Made by a program: the position numbers and the translations under genes. Below are positions 18,501 to 28,184 of a DNA stretch of 64,000 bases, one piece after another. The number at the start of each line of letters is the position of its first letter. Within the stretch, counting starts at the first letter, position 1. The notes under the pieces were generated by a model. The model saw only the letters and a program-made list of their open reading frames with translations, had not been told where the DNA came from and ran no database searches. Origin of the DNA: Shinella zoogloeoides (GTDB lineage Bacteria > Pseudomonadota > Alphaproteobacteria > Rhizobiales > Rhizobiaceae); NCBI RefSeq assembly GCF_020883495.1, contig NZ_CP086610.1:1283501-1347500 (forward strand), written 5' to 3'.

Positions 18501-18941
18501 ATGACATCAGGGTTTTCACGGGCAAACGCCGGGCGGCGCTTCGGTTCGGTGGCGCTTGCGGCCTTTGTCGCGGGGCTTGCCCTGACGCCTGCCTCCGCAT
18601 GGGCGGCGCGTGTCGAGAACCCGGTCGCCGCCTTTTCCGGCATCGACAAGATCACCGGCCGCATCACCAATTTCGATGTCTATATCGGCGAGACCGTGCA
18701 GTTCGGCGCGCTGCAGGTGACGCCCAAGGTCTGCTACAGCCGCGACGATGCCGAGGCGCAGAAGATCACCTCCTTCGTCGAGGTCGACGAGATCACCCTA
18801 GACCGCAAGATTCGCCGCATCTTCACCGGCTGGATGTTCGCCGACAGCCCCGGCCTCAACGCCGTCGAGCACCCCGTCTATGACGTCTGGCTGACCGAGT
18901 GCAAGGCGAAGTCGGACGTGCCGCCGCCGGAAGGCAAATGA
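18501..18941 (+). CDS. DUF2155 domain-containing exported protein
   Basis: The 146-residue precursor has a signal peptide (about residues 1-35, ending in ASAWAA) followed by the DUF2155 domain: FSGIDKITGRITNFDVYIGE, VCYSRDDAE, VDEITLDRKIRRIFTGWMF and VEHPVYDVWLTEC. The two cysteines (CYSR and TEC) may pair in the periplasm. Function is not established. The pairing with the NDUFA12 gene upstream is common in Rhizobiales, as far as I recall. Confidence 0.9.
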   Translation: MTSGFSRANAGRRFGSVALAAFVAGLALTPASAWAARVENPVAAFSGIDKITGRITNFDVYIGETVQFGALQVTPKVCYSRDDAEAQKITSFVEVDEITLDRKIRRIFTGWMFADSPGLNAVEHPVYDVWLTECKAKSDVPPPEGK

Positions 18942-18976
18942 GACTTCTGAAGTCGCTGTTGGATTGAGCGGCGGAA

Positions 18977-19144
18977 ATGGTGGTTCGGTACATTTGCGCA
19001 GCCGCTGCCGCAGGGGTGATCGGTTTTATCGCTGTACTGGTTTGGGGCTTGTCTGAATTGAACGGATACATCGACCGTTGTGACGATCCGACGTCAGGCA
19101 AATATATCGTCGATGCTGTCCGCCGCCAGACCGAATGCCGATAA
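18977..19144 (+). CDS. Small membrane-anchored protein (55 aa)
   Basis: Unrecognised short frame. It begins MVVRYICAAAAAGVIGFI and continues as one hydrophobic helix to about residue 26, then a polar tail (LNGYIDRCDDPTSGKYIVDA) with two cysteines. An N-in/C-out single-pass protein with a short periplasmic domain is predicted. Codon use is less GC-biased at third positions than its neighbours. Upstream GGCGGAAATG offers only a weak ribosome-binding site, so existence is likely but not certain. Confidence 0.45.
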   Translation: MVVRYICAAAAAGVIGFIAVLVWGLSELNGYIDRCDDPTSGKYIVDAVRRQTECR

Positions 19145-19184
19145 GGCAAGCGTTGCTGTCGCTGCCATTGATAGCGGCGGCAAT

Positions 19185-19799
19185 CTAAAACGGCAGATGC
19201 GGCGAGGCCAGCGCGTTCGCCAGCATATCCTCGTAATCGATCTTCGGCACCTCGATGGCCCCGAATGTCTTCAGATGTTCGGTGGTGAACTGCGTGTCGA
19301 GCAGGCGGAAGCCGTTCGCCTTCAGGCGCTCCACGAGATGGACAAGGCAGATTTTCGAGGCGTCGGTGCGCCGCGAGAACATGCTTTCGCCGAAGAAGGC
19401 CGCGCCGAGCGAGACGCCGTAGAGGCCGCCGACGAGCCGATCCCCCTCCCACGCTTCGACGGAATGGGCATGGCCCATGCGGTGCAGGGTGCCGTAGAGC
19501 GACTTGATCTTGGCGTTGATCCAGGTGGACGGCCGGTCCGGGGCAGCCTCGGCGCAGGCGGCGACCACCGCGTCGAAGGCAGTATCGAAACGGATATCGA
19601 AGGGGGCCTTGCGGATCGTCTTGGCGAGGCTGCGCGAGACGTAGAATTCGTCGAGCGGGATGACGCCCCGCATGTCCGGCTCGACCCAGAAGAGTTCCGG
19701 GTCGTCCGCCGAATCGGCCATCGGGAAAAGCCCGATGGAATAGGCGCGCAGAAGGAGTTCCGGGGTGATTTCCGGGTGCCGTCTGCGCCGCCCTGCCAT
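19185..19799 (-). CDS. aat: Leucyl/phenylalanyl-tRNA--protein transferase
   Basis: Adds Leu or Phe from charged tRNA to proteins with N-terminal Arg/Lys, marking them for ClpAP in the N-degron pathway. The 204-residue protein carries the family pattern: [62 protein letters not shown] and a C-terminal [18 protein letters not shown]. It is 13 bp downstream of accC and is the last gene of the aroQ-accB-accC-aat run. Confidence 0.96.
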   Translation of the reverse strand: MAGRRRRHPEITPELLLRAYSIGLFPMADSADDPELFWVEPDMRGVIPLDEFYVSRSLAKTIRKAPFDIRFDTAFDAVVAACAEAAPDRPSTWINAKIKSLYGTLHRMGHAHSVEAWEGDRLVGGLYGVSLGAAFFGESMFSRRTDASKICLVHLVERLKANGFRLLDTQFTTEHLKTFGAIEVPKIDYEDMLANALASPHLPF

Positions 19800-19812
19800 C
19801 GACCGACGCTCC

Positions 19813-21159
19813 TTAAGCGTCGGTCTTGCTGGCCAGATAATTTTCCAGCCAGTGGATGTCGTAGTCGCCGTTGGCGATGTCCTGGTTGCCGATCAGGTCC
19901 TGGAAGAGCGGCAGCGTCGTCTTGATGCCGTCGATGACGAACTCGTCCAGCACGCGGCGCAGTCGCATCATGCATTCGACGCGCGTGCGCCCATGCACGA
20001 TGAGCTTGCCGATCAGGCTGTCGTAGTAGGGCGGAATGCGATAGCCCTGATAGGCGCCCGAATCGACGCGAACGCCCAGACCGCCCGGCGCATGGAAATG
20101 CGTGATCGTGCCCGGGGAGGGAACGAAGGTGCGCGGGTCCTCGGCGTTGATGCGGCACTCGATGGCATGGCCGGAGAAGACGATGTCCTCCTGGCGGACC
20201 GAAAGCCCCCCGCCGGAAGCGACGCGAATCTGCTCATGCACGAGGTCGATGCCGGTGATCGCTTCGGTGATCGTATGCTCCACCTGAAGACGGGTGTTCA
20301 TTTCGATGAAATAGAACTCGCCGTTCTCGTAGAGGAACTCGATCGTGCCTGCGCCGCGATATTTCAGCTTCTTCATGGCGTCGGCGCAGATCTGGCCGAT
20401 CTTCATGCGCTGCTCGACATTGAGGGCCGGGGAATTGGCTTCTTCCCAGACCTTCTGGTGGCGGCGTTGCAGCGAGCAGTCGCGCTCGCCCATATGCACC
20501 GCGTTGCCCATGCCGTCGCCCATGACCTGGATTTCGATATGGCGCGGCTTGCCGAGATACTTTTCCATGTAGACGGCGTCGTTGCCGAAGGCGGCGAGCG
20601 CCTCGGAACGGGCGGTCGAGACGGCTTCTTCAAGGTCGGCCTCGGTCCGGGCGACCTTCATGCCGCGTCCGCCGCCGCCGGCGGTGGCCTTGATGAGCAC
20701 GGGGAAGCCGATCTTGCGGGCGATTTCCAGCGCGTCTTCCGGCTTCACCTCGCCATCGGAGCCGGGAACGACGGGAATGCCGAGTTCCTGCGCCGTCTGC
20801 TTGGCGGTGATCTTGTCGCCCATGACGCGGATATGCTCCGCGGTCGGGCCGATGAAGGTGATGCCGTGCGCGTCGAGGATTTCCGCGAACTTGGCGTTCT
20901 CCGACAGGAAGCCGTAGCCCGGATGCACGGCGTCGGCGCCGGTGATCTCGCAGGCGGCGACGATCTGGTGGATGTTCAGGTAGCTTTCGCGCGACGGGGG
21001 CGGGCCGATGCACACGCTCTCGTCGGCAAGGCGCACATGCATGGCGTCGGCATCGGCCGTCGAATGCACGGCGACCGTGGCGATGCCGAGCTCCTTACAC
21101 GCCCGGAGGACGCGAAGGGCGATTTCGCCGCGGTTGGCAATGAGGACTTTGGAGATCAT
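19813..21159 (-). CDS. accC: Acetyl-CoA carboxylase, biotin carboxylase subunit
   Basis: ATP-grasp enzyme that carboxylates biotin on AccB, the first half-reaction of malonyl-CoA synthesis. The 448-residue protein has the N-terminal [13 protein letters not shown], the glycine-rich ATP loop [21 protein letters not shown], and the catalytic [14 protein letters not shown] segment. It starts 10 bp after accB and is followed closely by aat. This is the standard accB-accC pair; the carboxyltransferase subunits are elsewhere. Confidence 0.98.
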   Translation of the reverse strand: MISKVLIANRGEIALRVLRACKELGIATVAVHSTADADAMHVRLADESVCIGPPPSRESYLNIHQIVAACEITGADAVHPGYGFLSENAKFAEILDAHGITFIGPTAEHIRVMGDKITAKQTAQELGIPVVPGSDGEVKPEDALEIARKIGFPVLIKATAGGGGRGMKVARTEADLEEAVSTARSEALAAFGNDAVYMEKYLGKPRHIEIQVMGDGMGNAVHMGERDCSLQRRHQKVWEEANSPALNVEQRMKIGQICADAMKKLKYRGAGTIEFLYENGEFYFIEMNTRLQVEHTITEAITGIDLVHEQIRVASGGGLSVRQEDIVFSGHAIECRINAEDPRTFVPSPGTITHFHAPGGLGVRVDSGAYQGYRIPPYYDSLIGKLIVHGRTRVECMMRLRRVLDEFVIDGIKTTLPLFQDLIGNQDIANGDYDIHWLENYLASKTDA

Positions 21160-21169
21160 GGGACCCGCC

Positions 21170-21640
21170 TTATTCGATGACGATCAGCGGTTCGCCATAT
21201 TCGACCGGGCTTGCATCCGAGACGAGAATTTCGGTGACCTTGCCCGAGCGCGGCGCGGGAATCTGGTTCATCGTCTTCATGGCTTCGATGATGAGGATGG
21301 TCTGGCCTTCCTTGACGGTGGAGCCGACCTCGATGAAGGGGCGGGCGCCCGGAGCGGGCGAGAGGTAGGCGGTGCCCACCATCGGCGCCGTCACGGCGTT
21401 CTTGTTGCTGCGGGCGTCGGCCGGCGCTGCGGCGACGGCGGCCGTGGCGGCGACGGCAGCCGGTGCGGCGAAGGCCGGCGCTGCGATCGGGGCCTGGACA
21501 TATTGCGGGGTGCCGGCGCGCGAGACGCGGATGCGCAGGTCGTCCTGCTCCACTTCGATCTCGGTCAGGTCCGTCTCGTTGAGGATGTTGGCGAGATCGC
21601 GGATCAGAGCCTGATCGATGCCGTGTTTCTTGTCAGCCAT
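21170..21640 (-). CDS. accB: Acetyl-CoA carboxylase biotin carboxyl carrier protein
   Basis: The 156-residue carrier has an N-terminal helical domain, an Ala/Pro-rich linker (about 48-75) and a C-terminal biotinyl domain with the modified Lys122 in EAMKTMNQI. The EAMKTMN form instead of EAMKMMN is common in AccB. The ATG at 21638-21640 gives [10 protein letters not shown]; a longer frame starting at 21688 lacks family support. It precedes accC by 10 bp and follows aroQ by 22 bp. Confidence 0.97.
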   Translation of the reverse strand: MADKKHGIDQALIRDLANILNETDLTEIEVEQDDLRIRVSRAGTPQYVQAPIAAPAFAAPAAVAATAAVAAAPADARSNKNAVTAPMVGTAYLSPAPGARPFIEVGSTVKEGQTILIIEAMKTMNQIPAPRSGKVTEILVSDASPVEYGEPLIVIE

Positions 21641-21662
21641 GGAAATGAGCCTCTGGTTCTTC

Positions 21663-22100
21663 TTATGTCGTGATGGACGAAAGCGCATGGAGCGCGAGGA
21701 TATAGCTATGCGCGCCGAAGCCGCAGATGACGCCCTTCACGGCGGGCGCGATCATCGACGTGTGGCGGAACTCCTCGCGGGCATGCACGTTGGAAAGGTG
21801 CAGTTCGACGACCGGGATCTTCACGGCGCGGATGGCGTCGTGCAGCGCGATCGAGGTGTGGGTATAGGCACCGGCGTTGATGGCGATGCCGGCGGCGGTG
21901 TCGCCGGCCTCATGGATCCAGTCGACCAGATCGCCTTCGTGGTTGGATTGGCGGAACTCGACGGCACAGCCCAGCTTCTCGCCCTCCGCCTTGCAGAGCG
22001 CTTCGATATCGGCGAGCGTCTGGCCGCCATAGATACCGGGCTCGCGCTTGCCGAGGGCGTTCAGGTTGGGGCCGTTGAGCACGAAAAGGGTCGAAGCCAT
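21663..22100 (-). CDS. aroQ: 3-dehydroquinate dehydratase, type II
   Basis: Dodecameric shikimate-pathway enzyme converting 3-dehydroquinate to 3-dehydroshikimate. The 145-residue protein has [18 protein letters not shown] (with the catalytic Arg and Tyr), the [17 protein letters not shown] segment, [16 protein letters not shown] and a late [15 protein letters not shown] segment with the catalytic His. The start at 22100 gives [12 protein letters not shown]; nine extra codons upstream are unsupported. It heads the accBC-aat gene run. Confidence 0.97.
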   Translation of the reverse strand: MASTLFVLNGPNLNALGKREPGIYGGQTLADIEALCKAEGEKLGCAVEFRQSNHEGDLVDWIHEAGDTAAGIAINAGAYTHTSIALHDAIRAVKIPVVELHLSNVHAREEFRHTSMIAPAVKGVICGFGAHSYILALHALSSITT

Positions 22101-22249
22101 TCGCAATTCCGCATGCTGGATAGACAATTACCTATAGACCGGCGGTTTGCATGAGGAAAGCCCCAAGCAGCGAGGCTTTGCCGGTCGAAAGGGCTGTCCA
22201 CAAGCCAAAGGCTCAAGAGGGCCAGCGTGGCGGGAGGATGGGGCGGTTC

Positions 22250-23008
22250 TCAGCAGGTTGCCTTGCCGCAGGCGCGGACATTGGCGATCTTCTGCTTGAG
22301 TTCGTCCACGCCGACGGCGCCGAAGACCATCTCCTCGCCCAGCACATAGGACGGGGTTCCGGTGATGCCGAGGTCGTTCGCCAGCGTATAGGCTTCGCGC
22401 ACGGCGTCGTCATGCGGCTTTTCCGTCATGGTCTTGCGGATATCGGCTTCGGCAAGGCCCATGGTGGCGGCAAGCGCGATGGCGCTTTCTTCCGTCGCGC
22501 GGCCTTCGCCGCCAAGCAGGGCGCGGTGGAACTCGCCGTATTTTTCCGGGGCAAGGTCACGCACGGCGGCGCTTACCTTGTGGGCGGCGGACGAATCGGG
22601 GCCGAGGATCGGCAGTTCCTTCAGGACGAAGCGGACGTTCTTGTCTTCTTTCAGGACCTCGTCCATGTCGGAGAGGGCGCGCTTGCAGTAGCCGCAATTG
22701 TAGTCGAAGAACTCGACGATGGTGACATCGCCCTTCGGATTGCCGAGCGCGATGTCATAAGGCGAGGAGAAGATCGCCTTCGCGTTGTCGGTAATCGCGG
22801 ACTGGGCCTTGGCCTGCTGCTGCTCTTCCTGCTTCTTCTGCAGGGCTTCCTGCACGTCGATCAGGATTTCCGGGTTCTCGACGAGGTATTCCTTGATGAA
22901 TTCGCCGATTTCCTTCTTCTGCGCGTCGTCCAGGGCGAGAGCGGGAAGGGGGGCTGCGGCCGCGATTGTAAGAGCGACGGTGGCCGCGAGCTTGGTCTTG
23001 AATGTCAT
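22250..23008 (-). CDS. DsbA/ScsC-like periplasmic thiol:disulfide oxidoreductase
   Basis: The 252-residue precursor has a signal peptide (about 1-25, ending PALA), a charged helical stalk (about 27-70, VENPEILIDVQEALQKKQ) and a thioredoxin fold with the active-site C105-G-Y-C108 and the cis-proline loop GITGTPSYV. The N-terminal stalk is the feature of ScsC/BcfH-type proteins, which trimerise and can act as disulfide isomerases, rather than of classical monomeric DsbA. An additional C-terminal cysteine pair (CGKATC) is present. It is upstream of aroQ with a 149-bp gap. Confidence 0.9.
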   Translation of the reverse strand: MTFKTKLAATVALTIAAAAPLPALALDDAQKKEIGEFIKEYLVENPEILIDVQEALQKKQEEQQQAKAQSAITDNAKAIFSSPYDIALGNPKGDVTIVEFFDYNCGYCKRALSDMDEVLKEDKNVRFVLKELPILGPDSSAAHKVSAAVRDLAPEKYGEFHRALLGGEGRATEESAIALAATMGLAEADIRKTMTEKPHDDAVREAYTLANDLGITGTPSYVLGEEMVFGAVGVDELKQKIANVRACGKATC

Positions 23009-23215
23009 ATCTTTCCTGTCCTCGTCCGTGATGCGCCGGAGAACTGCCACCGGCGGGGCCTGCGCGTCAATGCGCGCGGCGCGCTTTCAACGACCTTATG
23101 GTTCGTCGCGCGCAAACGATAGGGCAAAAGCGGCGGATTTTCGGCCCTCGCGGGATTGTGAATGCGCGTGTCTTGCGGCAGGAAGGCGGCATCTCATGAA
23201 CCGGAAGAAAAGCCC

Positions 23216-24355
23216 ATGAAACTCTCCCGCCGCGGCGCCGTCGAACCCTTTCACGCCATGGACGTGCTCGCCGAGGCGACGAAGCGCCGGGCCGCCGGCC
23301 GGCCGGTGATCTCCATGGCCGTCGGCCAGCCCGTCCATCCCGCGCCGGAAGCCGCCCGCAATGCAGCCCGCCGGGCGCTGGAGATCGGCCGCATCGGCTA
23401 TACGGATGCGCTCGGCCTTCTTTCGCTGCGCACCGCCATTTCGGATTTCTACAAGGCCCGCCATGGCGTTTCGGTCGATCCGGGCCGTATCGCCATCACG
23501 ACCGGCTCTTCCGCCGGCTTCAACCTTGCCTTCCTCGCTTTGTTCGATGCCGGCGACCGGGTCGCCATCGCGCGCCCGGGATATCCGGCCTATCGCAATA
23601 TCCTCGCCGCGCTCGGCATCGAGACGGTGGAAATCGAGGTGAGCGCGGAAAACGGCTTCACGCTGACGCCCGAGGCGCTGGAGGCGGCAGGTTGCATCGA
23701 CGGCGTGCTGCTCGCCAGCCCCGCCAATCCGACGGGCACGGTGACGGGCCGCACCAATCTCGCAGCGCTTTCCGCCTATTGCCGGGAGAACGGCATCGCC
23801 TTCATCTCGGACGAGATCTATCACGGCCTCACTTTCGTCGGCGAGGAGGCGACGGCACTGGAATTCGGCGAGGAGGCGGTGATCATCAACTCCTTCTCGA
23901 AATATTATTGCATGACCGGCTGGCGGATCGGCTGGATGGTGCTGCCGGAAAAGCTGGTGCGCCCGGTGGAGCGCATCGCCCAGAGCCTTTATATTTCCGC
24001 GCCGGAACTTTCGCAGATCGCGGCGCAAGCGGCGCTCGGCGCGGAGGCGGAGTTGAACGTCTATCGCGACGCCTACCGCGCGAACCGCGATTTCCTCGTC
24101 AAGCGCCTGCCGGAACTCGGCTTCACCATCGCCTCGCCGATGGACGGCGCCTTCTATGCCTATGTGGATGTCCGCCGCTTCACCAATGACAGCATGGCCT
24201 TTGCCCGCCGCATGCTGGCGGAGACCGATGTCGCCGCGACGCCCGGCATCGACTTCGACCCGCTGGACGGCCACCACACGATGCGCTTCTCCTATGCCGG
24301 CTCGTTCGAGGAGGTGAACGAGGCGGTCGACCGCCTCGCGCGCTGGCTGGCCTGA
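23216..24355 (+). CDS. Class I/II pyridoxal-phosphate aminotransferase
   Basis: Fold-type I aminotransferase of 379 residues. Visible marks are the substrate loop AVGQPVHP, the cofactor region TTGSSAGFNLAFLALFDAGD, SPANPTGTV (with the PLP-binding Asn), SDEIYHGL and Lys229 in NSFSKYYCMTGWRIGW, which forms the internal aldimine, then FSYAGSFEEV at the C-terminus. The start at 23216 (MKLSRRGAVEPF) follows AGAAAAGCCC; an upstream in-frame ATG at 23162 is less plausible. Amino-acid specificity cannot be read from the motifs. It is a single-gene unit. Confidence 0.9.
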   Translation: MKLSRRGAVEPFHAMDVLAEATKRRAAGRPVISMAVGQPVHPAPEAARNAARRALEIGRIGYTDALGLLSLRTAISDFYKARHGVSVDPGRIAITTGSSAGFNLAFLALFDAGDRVAIARPGYPAYRNILAALGIETVEIEVSAENGFTLTPEALEAAGCIDGVLLASPANPTGTVTGRTNLAALSAYCRENGIAFISDEIYHGLTFVGEEATALEFGEEAVIINSFSKYYCMTGWRIGWMVLPEKLVRPVERIAQSLYISAPELSQIAAQAALGAEAELNVYRDAYRANRDFLVKRLPELGFTIASPMDGAFYAYVDVRRFTNDSMAFARRMLAETDVAATPGIDFDPLDGHHTMRFSYAGSFEEVNEAVDRLARWLA

Positions 24356-24365
24356 AATCGGAAAG

Positions 24366-24404
24366 CGATTCCGCTTCAAAGGTTTGCGACACGAAGCGGA
24401 ATCG
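24366..24404. terminator. Inverted repeat between convergent genes
   Basis: CGATTCCGCTTC (24366-24377) and GAAGCGGAATCG (24393-24404) form a perfect 12-bp stem with a 15-nt loop, between the convergent aminotransferase and SDR stops. There is no strong T-run, so it may be a dispersed palindromic repeat of the rhizobial type as much as a terminator. Confidence 0.5.
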
Positions 24405-24430
24405 ATCTTTCAGGCACCTGATTCACTTTC

Positions 24431-25195
24431 TCAGACGCGGTTGATCGAAACGCCGCCATCGACCAGCATCGCCGTTCCCGTCGTGAAGCTGGAGGCGGGT
24501 GAGCAGAGGAAGAGCGCGGCCTCAGCGATTTCTTCCGGCGCGGCGATGCGCTTGAAGGCGTTGAGGCCGGCGACGAACTGCAACGCCTCGGGCGTGTTCG
24601 CCACGTCGCGGCCCATCGGCGTGTCCGTTGCGCCCGGCAGCAGCGCATTCACGCGAATGCCCCTCGGCCCGTATTCGGACGCGAGCACCTGCACCAGGCC
24701 GACAAGACCGGACTTCGACGCGGCATAGGCCGCAAGACCGGGAAAGCCTGCCGTATAGCCGACGAAGGTGGAGGTGAAGACGAGGCTGCCGCCACCGCGC
24801 GCTTCCAGGGCCGGGAGCTGGTACTTGGCGGCAAGGAAGCCGCTTGTCAGGTTGATGTTCAGGACCTTTTGCCATTCCGCCATGGAAAGCGAAGGCAGCG
24901 CGCCGACAGGCCCCGTCGTGCCGGCATTGTTGAAGGCGATGTCGAGGCCGCCGAATTCGGCCTGCGCGGCAGCGACCAGCGCCTCGTGATGGGCTTCTTC
25001 GCCGACGTCGCCGGGAACGGTCATGGCCGCACCGCCGGCGGCGCGGATTTCATCGGCGACCGCCTCCAGCCGCTCGTGCCCGCGTGCCGAAAGCACGACC
25101 TTCGCGCCCTGCCGGGCGAACAGCAGCGCGGCAGCCCGGCCGATGCCGGAGCTTGCGCCGGTAATGATGGCGACCTTGTTATCGAGACGTGTCAT
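24431..25195 (-). CDS. Short-chain dehydrogenase/reductase (SDR)
   Basis: Classical SDR of 254 residues with TGASSGIG (12-19) for NAD(P) binding, NNAG (89-92), the catalytic Ser142, Tyr157 and Lys161 (YAASK), and the C-terminal GTAMLVDGG segment. The start at 25195 follows AGGAGCTCCCC; the frame is open further upstream but lacks family sequence. Substrate not predictable. It converges with the aminotransferase gene and lies downstream of rne on the same strand beyond a terminator. Confidence 0.92.
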   Translation of the reverse strand: MTRLDNKVAIITGASSGIGRAAALLFARQGAKVVLSARGHERLEAVADEIRAAGGAAMTVPGDVGEEAHHEALVAAAQAEFGGLDIAFNNAGTTGPVGALPSLSMAEWQKVLNINLTSGFLAAKYQLPALEARGGGSLVFTSTFVGYTAGFPGLAAYAASKSGLVGLVQVLASEYGPRGIRVNALLPGATDTPMGRDVANTPEALQFVAGLNAFKRIAAPEEIAEAALFLCSPASSFTTGTAMLVDGGVSINRV

Positions 25196-25270
25196 GGGGA
25201 GCTCCTCCTGGTTCTGACGACAGCGATGTCGCAGAAGGAGAGGGGTGCAGCCACCCGATTCCCGCGCATG

Positions 25271-25296
25271 AAAAAGGCCCGGCAAAACCGGGCCTT
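25271..25296 (-). terminator. Rho-independent terminator of rne
   Basis: AAGGCCCGG (25274-25282), a 5-nt loop and CCGGGCCTT (25288-25296) form a 9-bp stem. Read on the minus strand the hairpin is followed by a run of T (from the AAAAA at 25271-25275), 27 bp after the rne stop. Confidence 0.85.
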
Positions 25297-25322
25297 CTCA
25301 ATTCCTGACTATATGCCGGCTC

Positions 25323-28184
25323 TTAGAAGAAGCCGCGACGCTGCCACCAGCCGCCCTTCTTGGGCTTTTCCGGTTCGTCGTCCGTTGCCGCTTCCTTGGC
25401 CGTCGTGGACTTCACGACCGGCTCGGATGCGATCTTCGAGAGGTCGCGGTTGGCGCGCACGGGCTTGGCCGGCTCTTCGAGGTCGGCGGCTGCCTGCTCG
25501 ACTTCCGGTTCTGCCGGCGCTGCGGTTTCTGCCGCGACAGCCGGTGCGGGCTGGGCCTCGACTTCGCTGCGGGCAGCTTCGTCGGCAACGGCTTCCTCGG
25601 CCGCCTTGGCGCGGCTGCGGCGAGCGCGCTTCGGCTTGGCGGGTGCCTCTTCGGCAGCGGCTTCGACCGGCGCTTCTTCAGTGGTGACAACCGCTTCGGC
25701 GGCTTCCACCTCGACGGCCTCTACCGTTTCGGCTTCGGCGTCGTCATCGTCTTCCGCCTCATCGGAACCTTCCGCGCCGGCTTCGACCGCGCCGTCCTCG
25801 GGACGGTTGCGGCGGCCGCCGCGCTTGCCGCGACGGCGGCGCTTGCGGCGCTGATCGCTGCTCTCGCCGGAATCGGCCTGGGTCGCTTCCGCACCCTCTT
25901 CGCCATCGCCTTCGGCGTCATCGTCGTCGAGTGCGTCTTCGTCGCCGGCCTGTTCACCGCCGAAGGAGGCGGTATCCGTGCCATCGCCGTTCTCGCGGCC
26001 ACGACCGCGACGGCGGCGGCGGCGCTTGCGCTTGTTGCGGCCGTTCTCGTCGGAGGAGGCGGACTGCGCGGCGGCGGCCGGGCGGGCTGCTTCTTCCTCT
26101 TCCTCGTCGATCTCTTCCTCGATCACGACGTCGTCGTCTTCCGGCTCCGGCTCGAAGTGCAGGATCTGTTCGATCTTGACCGGATTCTCGACGGCTTCGC
26201 CGCGATCGATCGCGAAGTGCTGCGCGCCGACATGGGCATCGGCCTCGATGATGATGACGACGCCGAAGCGGGTTTCATAATCGATGATCGTGCCGCGCTT
26301 GTGGTTGAGCAGGTAGAGCGCGATGTCCGGCGTGGAGCGGACGGTGATGTTGTGCGTCGTGTTCTTGAGGAGATATTCCTCGATGCCGCGCAGGACATGC
26401 AGCGCGACCGACGACTGCGAGCGGATATGGCCCGTGCCGTTGCAATGCGGGCAGGTCTGCATCGTCGATTCGAGAACCGAGGCGCGGATACGCTGGCGCG
26501 ACATTTCGAGCAGGCCGAAATGCGAGATGCGGCCGACCTGGATGCGCGCGCGGTCGTTCTTGAGATGGTCCTTCAGACGCTTCTCGACGGCCCGGTTGTT
26601 GCGCTTCTCCTCCATGTCGATGAAGTCGATGACGACGAGGCCGGCAAGGTCGCGCAGGCGAAGCTGGCGCGCCACTTCTTCGGCCGCTTCCAGGTTCGTC
26701 TGGAGCGCGGTCTCCTCGATGGAGTGCTCGCGGGTCGAACGGCCGGAGTTGACGTCGATCGAGACGAGCGCCTCAGTCTGGTTGATGATGATGTAGCCAC
26801 CGGACTTCAGCGTCACCTGCGGCTGCAGCATGCGGTCGAGCTGGGCTTCGATGCCCGAGCGCGAGAAGATCGGATGCACGTCGCGGTAGGGCTGGACGAC
26901 CTTCGCGTGGCTCGGCATCAGCATCTTCATGAAGGCTTTCGCTTCGCGATAGCCTTCCTCGCCGGCAACGACGATCTCGCTGATGTCCTTGTTGTAGAGG
27001 TCGCGGATCGAGCGCTTGATGAGCGAGCCTTCCTCATAGACGAGGCAGGGGGCGGTGGAGGCGAGCGTCAGCGTGCGGACGTTCTCCCACAGGCGCATCA
27101 GATATTCGAAGTCGCGCTTGACCTCGACGCGGGTACGGTTCGCGCCGGCGGTGCGCAGGATTACGCCCATGCCCTGCGGAACTTCCAGATCGCGGGCGAT
27201 CTCCTTCAGGCGCTTGCGGTCCTGCAGGTTGGTGATCTTGCGGGAAATGCCGCCGCCGCGCGCCGTGTTCGGCATCAGGACGGAGTAGCGGCCGGCGAGC
27301 GACAGGTACGTGGTCAGCGCCGCGCCCTTGTTGCCGCGCTCTTCCTTGGCGACCTGCACGAGCAGGATCTGGCGGCGCTTGATGACTTCCTGGATGCGGT
27401 ACTGCTTGCGCGGCTTGCGCTGCACGCGATCCGGAACCTCTTCCATGGCGTCTTCGGCGCCGACGGATTCGATGACTTCCTTCTCTTCGCCGTTGTGATC
27501 GTCGTCATCGTCGTCGTCATCGCGGCGGCGGCGGCCGCGCGAGCGCTCGGCCGGCTCGGAGATTTCGTCGGTGTCGACGGCCATGGCCATCGCGCCGCCG
27601 GGCGTCTCGTCGTCGCTGCCTTCAGCAGGAGCGGCGGCTTCTTCGGCGGCTGGGGCTTCTTCCTCGGTCTTCGCCTTGGCCTTGCGGGTACGGCGCGGCT
27701 TCTTCGGCTTTTCGGCCGGAGCCTCTTCGGCGGCAAGGTCTGCGGAGGCTGCGACGACGTCCGGCTCGGCCGGCGCTTCGACAACGGTTTCCTCGACGGC
27801 GGCGACGGCTTCAACCTCGATGTCGGCCGGCGCTTCGCTCTCGTCGGAAGCGCGGGTGCCCGTCTCGATCGGCTCGATGTCGTCGTCGCGGCGATGCTCC
27901 TCGGCTTCGGCCTTCAGGAGGGCCTGACGGTCGGCAAGGGGGATCTGGTAGTAATCCGGGTGGATTTCGGCGAAGGCCAGGAAGCCATGGCGATTGCCGC
28001 CGTAATCGACGAAGGCCGCCTGGAGCGACGGTTCGACGCGCGTGACCTTGGCAAGGTAGATATTGCCGCGGATCTGCTTCTTGTATTGGGATTCGAAGTC
28101 GAATTCTTCTATGCGGTTCCCGCGTACGACGACAACCCGCGTCTCTTCAGCGTGAGACGCATCGATAAGCATTTTCTCTGCCAT
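25323..28184 (-). CDS. rne: Ribonuclease E
   Basis: Endoribonuclease for mRNA decay and rRNA/tRNA processing, scaffold of the degradosome. The 953-residue protein has an S1 domain (from about residue 37) interrupted by a long insert (about 95-257) that is acidic and Pro/Ala-rich and includes a run of eight Asp (222-229). The catalytic residues are intact: D477 in SIDVNSGRS and D520 in VVIDFIDME, with the same 43-residue spacing as in E. coli, and the zinc-link CPHC (578-581). The C-terminal region (from about 690) is low-complexity, alternating acidic and KRRRRRR-like basic patches, and ends KGGWWQRRGFF. The insert is typical of Alphaproteobacteria. A long leader (28185 onward) precedes it. 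Confidence 0.97.
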   Translation of the reverse strand: MAEKMLIDASHAEETRVVVVRGNRIEEFDFESQYKKQIRGNIYLAKVTRVEPSLQAAFVDYGGNRHGFLAFAEIHPDYYQIPLADRQALLKAEAEEHRRDDDIEPIETGTRASDESEAPADIEVEAVAAVEETVVEAPAEPDVVAASADLAAEEAPAEKPKKPRRTRKAKAKTEEEAPAAEEAAAPAEGSDDETPGGAMAMAVDTDEISEPAERSRGRRRRDDDDDDDDHNGEEKEVIESVGAEDAMEEVPDRVQRKPRKQYRIQEVIKRRQILLVQVAKEERGNKGAALTTYLSLAGRYSVLMPNTARGGGISRKITNLQDRKRLKEIARDLEVPQGMGVILRTAGANRTRVEVKRDFEYLMRLWENVRTLTLASTAPCLVYEEGSLIKRSIRDLYNKDISEIVVAGEEGYREAKAFMKMLMPSHAKVVQPYRDVHPIFSRSGIEAQLDRMLQPQVTLKSGGYIIINQTEALVSIDVNSGRSTREHSIEETALQTNLEAAEEVARQLRLRDLAGLVVIDFIDMEEKRNNRAVEKRLKDHLKNDRARIQVGRISHFGLLEMSRQRIRASVLESTMQTCPHCNGTGHIRSQSSVALHVLRGIEEYLLKNTTHNITVRSTPDIALYLLNHKRGTIIDYETRFGVVIIIEADAHVGAQHFAIDRGEAVENPVKIEQILHFEPEPEDDDVVIEEEIDEEEEEAARPAAAAQSASSDENGRNKRKRRRRRRGRGRENGDGTDTASFGGEQAGDEDALDDDDAEGDGEEGAEATQADSGESSDQRRKRRRRGKRGGRRNRPEDGAVEAGAEGSDEAEDDDDAEAETVEAVEVEAAEAVVTTEEAPVEAAAEEAPAKPKRARRSRAKAAEEAVADEAARSEVEAQPAPAVAAETAAPAEPEVEQAAADLEEPAKPVRANRDLSKIASEPVVKSTTAKEAATDDEPEKPKKGGWWQRRGFF

